DNA from: UBA8437 sp964646205
GTDB lineage: Bacteria > Planctomycetota > Planctomycetia > Planctomycetales > Planctomycetaceae
Direction of reading: 5' to 3'
DNA: 64,000 nucleotides
NCBI GenBank assembly: GCA_964646205.1
Contig: CAZYAZ010000027.1
Coordinates: 1-64,000, forward strand
Below, in pieces: positions 16,910 to 24,577 of this stretch (positions within the stretch are counted from its first letter, which is position 1; every line of letters begins with the position of its first letter). The notes beneath the pieces were generated by a model. That model worked only from the letters and a program-made list of their open reading frames with translations. It was not told where the DNA came from and did no database searches. The translations under genes were made by a program, and so were the position numbers.

Positions 16910-18088
16910 TCACTCGGTCGTCGGCCACAGCGACCGTGCGACCGACTCACCGAGTCGCCGCTGGCCATTGGAATTGAAATGGCCGTCGAGTTCGAAGTAG
17001 TCGCTGGGGCGATCCGAGTTGGCCGCCTGGCGGAATTCCGCGACCGGGTTGACCACCGTGACCCCGGCCTCCTTGCAGATTTCGATCACCACGTCCTGGC
17101 AGACCGTGGAGGTGGTCAGTGACCCGGGGACCTCGTATCCCACCGCCCTCATTCCCGCGGCCGCGGCTTCCGAGACGTATGGCCCGTCGGGCACGATCAC
17201 AACCTTGAGCACGGCTCCCGCACGGCGACAGGCCGTGGCCCACTGCCGCACGCAACGTCTCAACCGTGTCTCGGCATTAGCCTGCCAGGCGGGGCCACCC
17301 TCGATCGGCTCGAGAAATCGTCGGGGGGTGGTCATGGCCGTGTGAACCAGGGATGGGTTGAGAAGTCCCGATTCGAAAGCCGAGTGGACTCGCGGCGAGA
17401 GGTCTCCGTAGCGGTGTTGCTGGTCGGGTGTCAGCGTCGAACGGAGATAGGCCTGGGATTTTCGAAACACGCTGCGGTAGGACTCCATCGAGGGAGGAGC
17501 CGATTTCACCCAGCCGCTGAGGGTGGGAAATGTTGCCCGGCTGGCCCGCGTCGTCCACGGCACCTCCTCGGGGGCCTGTTCCACCAGTTGGATCAGGTCG
17601 TCACCCTGCAGGGTGCCGACCAGGACCATGTCGGGTTGGAAGTGCTCGAGTGCCCCGGAGATGATCCTGGAGTAGTCGTTGGGAGACGCACCGGGGAATC
17701 CGAAATTGACCACCTCCAGTGGACCCTTCCCCGATCTCTCCAGCACCTTCGGCCAGGATTCTTCGGCCTGAACTCCCCAGCCGAAGGTGAACGAGTCGCC
17801 GATGGCCACCACCCGGGTTGTTCCCTCCGACGCGTGCCGAGAGAACTCGCGGTCACGCAGTCCCTGGCTGGAGATCTCGACCGGGACATCGAATTCGCAA
17901 CTCTCGTGCTGCACACGGCTGCCTGATGGAAACAGCAGGTCCCGTGGAGGAGGGGGCAGGATCTCACCGGCCAGGTGATCGAGTCCCGAGAGAGCCAGTG
18001 GAATTCCCACCAGGCAGACGGCCACAAACAACCCGCGGCGTTTTGATCGCTGCGGTGCCTGGTCGGTGGTTGGAAGTGACTCGGTCAT
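16910..18088 (-). CDS. SGNH/GDSL-type hydrolase, membrane anchored (second of pair)
   Basis: 392 residues from MTESLPTTDQ. The ATG overlaps the previous gene's TGA (ATGA), so translation is coupled. One hydrophobic anchor at about residues 19-36. The nucleophile block IGDSFTFGWG (Ser99) and a distant DGHFNSNG, giving the catalytic Asp-x-x-His, mark the SGNH superfamily of esterases and acetyl-group transferases; NFGFPGASPNDY supplies block II. Probably acts outside the cytoplasmic membrane on an acylated polysaccharide or lipid, but no MBOAT acetyl exporter is adjacent. Downstream of manC and ruvX. Confidence 0.75.
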   Translation of the reverse strand: MTESLPTTDQAPQRSKRRGLFVAVCLVGIPLALSGLDHLAGEILPPPPRDLLFPSGSRVQHESCEFDVPVEISSQGLRDREFSRHASEGTTRVVAIGDSFTFGWGVQAEESWPKVLERSGKGPLEVVNFGFPGASPNDYSRIISGALEHFQPDMVLVGTLQGDDLIQLVEQAPEEVPWTTRASRATFPTLSGWVKSAPPSMESYRSVFRKSQAYLRSTLTPDQQHRYGDLSPRVHSAFESGLLNPSLVHTAMTTPRRFLEPIEGGPAWQANAETRLRRCVRQWATACRRAGAVLKVVIVPDGPYVSEAAAAGMRAVGYEVPGSLTTSTVCQDVVIEICKEAGVTVVNPVAEFRQAANSDRPSDYFELDGHFNSNGQRRLGESVARSLWPTTE

Positions 18089-19587
18089 CGGGAGGGCTTG
18101 TCGGCAACCACCCGCCGCAGCAGTGGTGCCAGTACTTCGGAGATGAGCTGGTGCCCGAGTGGAGTGGGATGGCAATCATCGTGAATCAGGTCGACATTGT
18201 AATGCCGCTGTCGACTGGTGCCGTACTGCTGGAACAACTCCTGCACGTCGATCATCGGCACGTTGTTCTCTTTGGCCAGGTCACGGATGATCCGGTTGGT
18301 GCTGAGCCGACTGCCCAGGTTTCCCATCATCCGTTCACGGCTCTCCGCGTAGGCCCGTTCGGCGTTCTCGTGTTGCTCCAGCCCTTCCAGGCACTCCGCT
18401 TTCAGGTAGTGCAGCACCGCGGGGTGCGGATCGAGTGCCAGGGCGGTGGTGGCGGTTTTCAGTCCGTCCGCGAAGTCGCCCCGTGAAACCGAGTCCGCCG
18501 CGGACCGGATGGCCTCGGTGACCGCCGGCCGGTGCTCGGGATCAAACGAGTGTGGTTGGCGGTGCTTCCAGGCAGGTGAGAGACGGGGATTGAATGGGAC
18601 GGTCAACAGGATGACCGGCACTCCGGCGTCCTGGGCCACGGTCACCATTTGCTTGAGGTTGGTCTGGAATGTTGCGAGGTACTTCTCGCGGGCGGTTAGC
18701 CACTGGGCCGGGTCGTACTGGTCCGGCGAGAGAGGCATCTCCACGGCATAGCTCGATCCAATCAACTCGTGGTGTGACTCGAAACGATCGCGCGTCTGCG
18801 AGTCCCGGGCCGCATTCTGCTGGGCCTGGCGGTTGGCAATCATCCACTTCACGAGGCCGTATTCAATGGCGGCCAGCACCCGGCTGTGAGCCAGTGTCTT
18901 GAGGAGGTTGATGCTCGTCTGGCTGAGTTCCTCTCGCGGGGCCGCGGTGTCCGGCGGTGGTTGTCCGGGACGCGGGGGGGACACCGGTTGCCAGTGAAAC
19001 CACTCGTTGTTGCCCACCATCAGGACGATCGCCGACGGCTGGTAGAACCGCACCACCTGGTCAACAAGTGGGGCCAGTTCGCCACTGGTCCAGCCAACCC
19101 GTGCCGAGTTGAGGATCTTCAGTCGTTCGCTGGCGAACACGTGATCGAGCATGCCGGAAAACGAATTGGCGTACCGGTAGGGGAAGCCGAACGCTGCCGA
19201 GCCTCCAATGACGAACACGCGTTGCTGGTTGTCGCGAACCACGTCGGTGGGCACGACGTTGCGGGTTCCGATCCAGGGACCCGCTTCAGCAATCTCCACA
19301 CCGCCAATCCGGTACGGCTCGGCGGCTCCCGGCCCATCGTTGGGATCACGAAGGACCAGTTCGGGGTCGTGGGAGGTGGCCGAGAGTGCTGGGATGGGCT
19401 GGGTGTTCAGCCGCATCATGGCCAGGGCGGCCAGGAGGCGGTTGCGGTGGTTGTAGATATAGTCACCCAACCACCCGGCCGCCTCGAGGGAGACCAGCAC
19501 CAGGCACAGGAATAGCAAACGACGTCCCGGTGACCGGCGGGATGGCGTGGCAGTCTTGGCTGAGGGGGCGGCGGTCGTTTCAGCCAT
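18085..19587 (-). CDS. SGNH-type hydrolase with TPR-like segment (first of pair)
   Basis: 500 residues. Membrane anchor at about 23-40. A GDSL-like block FVIGGSAAFGFPY (Ser130), NSARVGWTSGE, and VGNNEW (block III-type Asn) are followed by a TPR-like stretch around residues 400-435 (GDFADGLKTATTALALDPHP). The C-terminal DLIHDDCHPTPLGHQL provides Asp/His. This planctomycete SGNH-plus-TPR layout suggests an extracytoplasmic esterase or O-acyl transferase. It overlaps ruvX by eight nt upstream and the second SGNH gene by four nt downstream. Confidence 0.72.
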   Translation of the reverse strand: MAETTAAPSAKTATPSRRSPGRRLLFLCLVLVSLEAAGWLGDYIYNHRNRLLAALAMMRLNTQPIPALSATSHDPELVLRDPNDGPGAAEPYRIGGVEIAEAGPWIGTRNVVPTDVVRDNQQRVFVIGGSAAFGFPYRYANSFSGMLDHVFASERLKILNSARVGWTSGELAPLVDQVVRFYQPSAIVLMVGNNEWFHWQPVSPPRPGQPPPDTAAPREELSQTSINLLKTLAHSRVLAAIEYGLVKWMIANRQAQQNAARDSQTRDRFESHHELIGSSYAVEMPLSPDQYDPAQWLTAREKYLATFQTNLKQMVTVAQDAGVPVILLTVPFNPRLSPAWKHRQPHSFDPEHRPAVTEAIRSAADSVSRGDFADGLKTATTALALDPHPAVLHYLKAECLEGLEQHENAERAYAESRERMMGNLGSRLSTNRIIRDLAKENNVPMIDVQELFQQYGTSRQRHYNVDLIHDDCHPTPLGHQLISEVLAPLLRRVVADKPSR

Positions 19588-20035
19588 GGTCCAGGTATCC
19601 CTGCAGGATCATCTGGGCCGCGACCATGTCACGCCGAGCCTTTCGTTTTTTTCGCGTCATGTCGACGCTCAGCAACACCTCCTCGGCTTGCCGCGAGGTG
19701 TACCGTTCGTCCCAGAATGTCACCGGTTTGCCGGTTGCCAGGCGGACCCATGCCGCAAATGTCTCGGCTTCCCGGGACAATTCGCTGGTGGTTCCGTCGG
19801 CATGGAGCGGCAACCCGACAACCAGGGCCACCACACGCTGGTCGGTGATCAACTGCTCGAGGTGGCGGGCGTCTTCGTCTTTCTCGCCGGTCGGTTCCCA
19901 GGTTTCCAGTGGCACGGCCAGTGTCTGTTCGGGCGTCGAAACCGCAACACCAATGCGTACGCGGCCGTAGTCCAGGCCCAGGAGAGCTCCCTCGCCGGGC
20001 ATCTCGTCGCGGATTGGTTCAGAGGCAGTCGTCAC
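19580..20035 (-). CDS. ruvX: RuvX/YqgF Holliday junction resolvase-like nuclease
   Basis: 151 residues from GTG with AGGAG nine nt upstream; an ATG at 20002 has no ribosome binding site. RNase H-fold motifs are present: LDYGRVRIGVAVS (first Asp), VVGLPLHADG and WDERYTSRQAEE (Glu), plus a conserved C-terminal Asp (RRDMVAAQMILQ). The family processes pre-16S rRNA 5' ends and/or Holliday junctions. It overlaps manC by 17 nt upstream and the SGNH gene by eight nt downstream. Confidence 0.9.
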   Translation of the reverse strand: MTTASEPIRDEMPGEGALLGLDYGRVRIGVAVSTPEQTLAVPLETWEPTGEKDEDARHLEQLITDQRVVALVVGLPLHADGTTSELSREAETFAAWVRLATGKPVTFWDERYTSRQAEEVLLSVDMTRKKRKARRDMVAAQMILQGYLDHG

Positions 20036-21092
20036 GTCCCTGCTCCTGAATCCTCTCGACCAATCGTCTCAGACCCTCCTCGTCGTCACGGTGGGCCACC
20101 AGTGTGGCGTCGTCGGTGTGTACGATGACCAGGTTCTCGACTCCGACCGCACCGACCAGGTGATCACCGTTGCTGCGGACGACACAGTTGTTGGAGTCGA
20201 CGACCGTGACACGGCCTTGCAGCGTGTTGCCGTCGGAGTCGGTCTCCAGGATCTCGGCCAGTGCGTGCCAACTGCCAACGTCGTGCCAGTCGAAGGGTGC
20301 CTCCACCAGGCAGGTGTTGCTGGACTGTTCCAGGACAGCGTGGTCGATCGAGCGGGCCGGGATTGACTCGAAGGTGTCCTGCAATGACGTGTCGTAGTCG
20401 GCGGTACCGACGGCACGGCCGATTGTCTCGAGTGCGTCGGCGATGTCGGGTTCGTGCTTGGCCAGGGCGTCCAGGATCCGGTCAGCCCGCCAGGTGAAGA
20501 TGCCGCAGTTCCAGTACCTGTCACCGGCAGCGATGTACGATCCGGCAGTCGATCGGTCGGGTTTTTCGTGGAACGCCGTGACCTGGTGTCCGTGGCCGGA
20601 TCCAGGCAGCGATTCACCCCGCTGGATGTAGCCGTAGCCGGTGGCCGGTCGGGTGGGCGTGACACCAAACAGCACGAGACGGCGCGAGTCGTTGTCGACC
20701 AGTTCAACCGCGACCTGGACGGCCTGTCGGAAAGCGTCGGGGGGATCGATCACGTGATCGGCTGGCAGGACGAGCATCACCGCGTCGGGGTCGGCGGCCA
20801 GCAAGTGCCACGCGGCCAGCCCCACGCAGGGAGCCGTGTTGCGGCCACAAGGCTCGGTGAGAACCTGTTGGGCCGGAACCGCCGGCAACTGGTTCCGCGT
20901 TTCCTCCGCCTGTTCGGCGTTGGTGATCACCCACGTTCGTTCCGGGGGAACCAGTTCCTGGAGCCGGTCGACAGTCTGCTGTAGCAGGCTGGTCTCGCCG
21001 GCCAGGGACTGGAGTTGCTTGGGACGGTTGCGACGGCTCTGCGGCCAAAACCGTGTGCCGCTGCCTCCGGACATGATCACCGCGTGCAGCAT
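20019..21092 (-). CDS. manC: mannose-1-phosphate guanylyltransferase
   Basis: 357 residues. The nucleotidyltransferase signature GGSGTRFWPQSR (residues 9-20) and RPKQLQSL, then LVLPADHVI, ETIxxAxGT-like regions and EKPDR near 180, fit the GDP-mannose pyrophosphorylase family (single-domain form without the C-terminal isomerase). It makes GDP-mannose from mannose-1-phosphate and GTP for polysaccharide synthesis. First gene of a minus-strand operon manC-ruvX-SGNH-SGNH, which makes exopolysaccharide decoration a plausible role for the SGNH pair. Confidence 0.9.
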   Translation of the reverse strand: MLHAVIMSGGSGTRFWPQSRRNRPKQLQSLAGETSLLQQTVDRLQELVPPERTWVITNAEQAEETRNQLPAVPAQQVLTEPCGRNTAPCVGLAAWHLLAADPDAVMLVLPADHVIDPPDAFRQAVQVAVELVDNDSRRLVLFGVTPTRPATGYGYIQRGESLPGSGHGHQVTAFHEKPDRSTAGSYIAAGDRYWNCGIFTWRADRILDALAKHEPDIADALETIGRAVGTADYDTSLQDTFESIPARSIDHAVLEQSSNTCLVEAPFDWHDVGSWHALAEILETDSDGNTLQGRVTVVDSNNCVVRSNGDHLVGAVGVENLVIVHTDDATLVAHRDDEEGLRRLVERIQEQGRDDCL

Positions 21093-21134
21093 CTTTCACC
21101 TGGAAGGCAATTGGATCGCCGGGGAACAAAATCG

Positions 21135-21163
21135 AGCATAAACGGTGAGACGGGTTGGGTCGA
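21135..21163 (-). promoter_or_regulatory. possible promoter of the manC operon
   Basis: On the minus strand TCGACC (21158-21163) and TATGCT (21135-21140) are 17 nt apart, about 43 nt before the manC ATG. The match is moderate. Confidence 0.35.
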
Positions 21164-21285
21164 GGTGTTTGGTGCCGGGTGGTCCAGCTTGATCTTGCCC
21201 GTGATCCGTATCGCGTCGTACAACCCCTTCGCATTCAGTTCATGGAGCCGGATTTGGGGGGATTCGAGCCAGGGAGTCAGAAGTG

Positions 21286-23049
21286 ATGGCGCGGCACATT
21301 CGTATCGTCGTGAGCCTCGTGGTGTTATTGGGCAGTGCCTGTTGCTGGAATCCGGTTCGTGCGGTTGAAACGGTTCCGGATGCCGCGTCGGCCGTGGCGG
21401 CGGGTCGGGTCGACGAGTACCTGGTCTCTGCCAGGGCGTATCTCGACACCCATGCCACCAGTCCCCGGGCGGCCCGCGTGGCCCTGGATGCCCTGATGGT
21501 GGCCTCGACACATCGAAAGACCGCGGCGGTGACCGGATTCAAGGCGACCCTGGTCATGGATCACGGTCAGACACTTGCCGGCCGATTCGCATTGTCGCAG
21601 TTTGTCGATGGCAAGGGGTGTCGAGAATTTCTCGACAAGGTCATCACACAAAAGATTGCCAGGTTGCGGCTTCCCACGGCCAAAAAATACGTATCGGCCG
21701 TACGACGTGCGGCAGGTTTCTGGGGCCCGGAAGTGTTGGCCGGTGACGGCTTCCTGTTGAAGACCGCGCTGGCGGCAGAGTTGGCCGGTGACAAGGCCGC
21801 ACGGCTGCAGTGCCTCTCGAGGCTGAAACAGGACAAGCCGGCCGTGACCCGGGTGGCGAAGCTGGCCTTTGATCCGAAGATCGATACGATCAAAAAGATC
21901 GTGGGATTGCAGGAATTGTCCACGGACGTGCCGGTTGCAACAGACCTGGTGAGTCACTTCCTGGGGAGGCTGTCCGAGGCCGGTCGTGCTCGCCCGGAGA
22001 TTCTTCGGGTGTCGGGCAAAAACCTGTTGAGCGACAACCATTTTGCCGAGGCTCGTGACGTGTTGCGCCAACTGGTCAAGGCGGTTCCCGACGATGGACA
22101 GGCGGTGGTGTGGTCGGCGTGGACCGAGGCGGTTGTCGGCGACGGAGTTGAGGTGGGGGCTGCGGTGTCGAGCCTGAGGTCTTTTGCTCGCAAGCATGAG
22201 AAATCCGAGTGGGCGAAAACGGCCACGATACTGGCTGGTGCGGTCGCCGGTCATCGCAGCCGGCTGTCCACGGTGGTCGACGAATTTGGGGCCGTTCTGG
22301 CTGACTGGCGAAAGGCCCCTCCCCAACTGATCAAAGTGAAACTGGTGCATGCACTCGAAAACGGATCGAAGCTCGACGCCTTTGTCTCCTTCGATGCGAC
22401 TGCGAAACAGTTCGAGGCCACTGCCGTGCGGAACGGTGGAGTGGTGGTTGCCATCCGTTCGGCCCCGATGGGCAGTCGTTTGTTTTTTGCCGAGGATCCC
22501 GTGATTTACCGTTTGAAGGGGAAGGCGATTTTTCCTCAGCCCCGGTTCTCGATCACGCGTGATGCCGAAGGGACGTTCCAGGGACTTGTCCAACTCACCA
22601 CGTCGGACAAGCCGGCCGCGATGCAGGATCTGACCGGAATGATCACGTCCTCTCCATGGCTCTCATCCGGGAAGAAATTGGCCGAGGTGGTCAATCACCT
22701 GGTGATCAAGAAGGGGTGGTACCCGGCCGAGGCGGTGCACCGGGAGGGTGAACTGAGGCTGAGGCTGCTGCGACCGCGGGTTGGGCGTCCGGGATTCCAC
22801 GAGACGACAATCCAGTTGGATCGTCGTCGCCAGCGGATGACCGTCCGGTTGAACCGGTTCGACGTCACGATCGCCTACGGTGATACGAAAGCGACGGAGT
22901 GGCTGGCGGGACCGAACTGGCCGGACGTGCCGAGCAAAACGACCGCGGATGCGTCGATGGTATTCCGGTTGGTGGGAGCGGTCAGCAACCTGTTGAGCGA
23001 CAGCGTGTCACGAACGGCCACACGTCCCAGCCCCGGTGTGACGCGGTAG
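21286..23049 (+). CDS. unrecognised secreted protein
   Basis: 587 residues from the ATG after AGGGAG (a GTG one codon earlier is possible). A clear signal peptide (RHIRIVVSLVVLLGSACCW; about residues 1-27, possibly cleaved after VRA). The first 300 residues look helical and repeat-like (ARVALDALMV, FAEARDVLRQLVKAVPDD), reminiscent of TPR-type arrays, and the C-terminal half is beta-rich with many Arg and Val (RLRLLRPRVGRPG). I do not recognise a catalytic motif. It is flanked by convergent DUF1501 downstream (ten bp) and divergent manC upstream. Confidence 0.7.
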   Translation: MARHIRIVVSLVVLLGSACCWNPVRAVETVPDAASAVAAGRVDEYLVSARAYLDTHATSPRAARVALDALMVASTHRKTAAVTGFKATLVMDHGQTLAGRFALSQFVDGKGCREFLDKVITQKIARLRLPTAKKYVSAVRRAAGFWGPEVLAGDGFLLKTALAAELAGDKAARLQCLSRLKQDKPAVTRVAKLAFDPKIDTIKKIVGLQELSTDVPVATDLVSHFLGRLSEAGRARPEILRVSGKNLLSDNHFAEARDVLRQLVKAVPDDGQAVVWSAWTEAVVGDGVEVGAAVSSLRSFARKHEKSEWAKTATILAGAVAGHRSRLSTVVDEFGAVLADWRKAPPQLIKVKLVHALENGSKLDAFVSFDATAKQFEATAVRNGGVVVAIRSAPMGSRLFFAEDPVIYRLKGKAIFPQPRFSITRDAEGTFQGLVQLTTSDKPAAMQDLTGMITSSPWLSSGKKLAEVVNHLVIKKGWYPAEAVHREGELRLRLLRPRVGRPGFHETTIQLDRRRQRMTVRLNRFDVTIAYGDTKATEWLAGPNWPDVPSKTTADASMVFRLVGAVSNLLSDSVSRTATRPSPGVTR

Positions 23050-23058
23050 CGACGGACC

Positions 23059-24456
23059 CTAGAACAACGGCAGCGGTCGGCCGACGGTCAGCATGTGCGG
23101 CCGGTTCAGGTTGTCGTGGATCAGCGAGTCGGGGCGAATTCCCATCGCGGTGAAGACCGTGGCGTGCAGGTCAGGAGGGCCGGCGGCCAGGGTTCGTGGA
23201 TGGGCGGCGTGTGCGTCGGAACTGCCGTAGACCTGTCCCCCGCGGATGCCACCACCGGCGAGCACGACCGTGAATGAGTACGGGTAGTGGTCACGGCCAG
23301 CGTTGCCGTTGATCTTCGGGGTCCGACCGAAGTCACCGATCATCAGGACCAGTGTCTCGTCGAGTTGACCTCGCTGGTCCAGGTCAGTGATCAGGGCGGA
23401 AGCCGAGCGATCGAAGACCGGCAGCAGCCGGTCCTTGAGGCGGTTGAAGTTGTTTCCGTGGGTGTCCCAGTGGTCCCCCTTGCCCCCGTTGAGATCACTG
23501 GCCGACATCAAAACCTGCACCACCGGGACGCCGGCGTCGACCAGTCGGCGTGCCAGCAGGCAACTCTGGCCACCAAGATGATCTCCGTACAGGGATTTCA
23601 ACTCGGGAGTCTCGTTGTCGAGATCGAAGGCGTTCTGGACCCGGTCGCTGACCAGCATGTTCATTGCCAGGTCGTGGAAGTGGCCGAAGGAACTGGTGGC
23701 CGGATCACCGTTGCCGACCGCCGGAGACTGGATCTGTCCCAGCAGGGACCGTCGTCGTCGGAATCGATCACGGTCAATACCGGCAGCGAGGTCCAGGACG
23801 GGGGATCCCAGGTCCCGCGAACGTCCGCCGTAGGCGGTCCCCTTGGGGGTCTTGACCACGATCGGGTCGTAGGCTCCTCCCATGAATCCACCGTACTCAC
23901 CAGCCTGCAACGTGCCATTGTCGACCATCGGGTACGGCAGGCGGATCGATCGTGGCACACCGGGTTGGGATTCGCGGAAGTGCGAGATCATCGCGGGCAG
24001 GCCCGGCCAGTCACTCCGCTTGGGCGGCAGGTTTCCCGGTCGATCTGGCTTGTGGCCGGTCATGTTCCAGTACATGCCACGGCCGTGAGCCGCATCGGTG
24101 TGGAACATCGAACGGACGATGGCCAGCTTGTCGGTCATCTGGGCCAGTTTCGGGATGTGTTGACCGACCTGGATGCCCGGGACGTTTGTCGAGATCGGTG
24201 TGAACGGTCCACGAATCGAGGCGGGTGCCTTGGGTTTCAGGTCCCAGGTGTCGATGTGGCTCTGTCCACCCCAGCAGTACAGGATGATGCACGACTTGGC
24301 CGTGCCGATCAGTCCGCCGTCGGCTCCCAGGCTTTGCTGCTGGAGCATCGTCGGCAGCGTCAGACCGAACAGACCACCTGTCTGCAGTGCGGCACGTCGC
24401 GAGAGACCGTTGAATTCACTGCAACCGCGCCGGGAAGTCTGGGGCCTGGAACTCAT
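23059..24456 (-). CDS. DUF1501 protein without an adjacent DUF1553 partner
   Basis: 465 residues. The N-terminal GLSRRAALQTGGLFG is Tat-like. DUF1501 core motifs: YCWGGQSHIDTWDLKP, IVRSMFHTDAAHGRGMY, LMIGDFGRTPKING and GRDHYPYSF near the C-terminus, in the alkaline phosphatase-like superfamily. Unlike the other three DUF1501 genes here it has no DUF1549/1553 neighbour; leuS lies upstream (about 120 bp) and an unrelated convergent gene downstream. A short palindrome AACCCCGTGGGGTT at 24476-24489 sits ahead of its start. Confidence 0.88.
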   Translation of the reverse strand: MSSRPQTSRRGCSEFNGLSRRAALQTGGLFGLTLPTMLQQQSLGADGGLIGTAKSCIILYCWGGQSHIDTWDLKPKAPASIRGPFTPISTNVPGIQVGQHIPKLAQMTDKLAIVRSMFHTDAAHGRGMYWNMTGHKPDRPGNLPPKRSDWPGLPAMISHFRESQPGVPRSIRLPYPMVDNGTLQAGEYGGFMGGAYDPIVVKTPKGTAYGGRSRDLGSPVLDLAAGIDRDRFRRRRSLLGQIQSPAVGNGDPATSSFGHFHDLAMNMLVSDRVQNAFDLDNETPELKSLYGDHLGGQSCLLARRLVDAGVPVVQVLMSASDLNGGKGDHWDTHGNNFNRLKDRLLPVFDRSASALITDLDQRGQLDETLVLMIGDFGRTPKINGNAGRDHYPYSFTVVLAGGGIRGGQVYGSSDAHAAHPRTLAAGPPDLHATVFTAMGIRPDSLIHDNLNRPHMLTVGRPLPLF

Positions 24457-24577
24457 AATCCATCCTGCTGAACAAAACCCCGTGGGGTTGAATCCTATGA
24501 TCGCCTATGTTTCGAGGCGTTTCAACTTCAATGATCGGCACTCTCGGGCTTTGGACATCAGGTTGCCCGGTGGTGGG

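Noticed and set aside
24476..24489. AACCCCGTGGGGTT as a terminator after leuS
   Set aside because: The loop is very short, no T tract follows on either strand, and it lies about 90 bp beyond the leuS stop.
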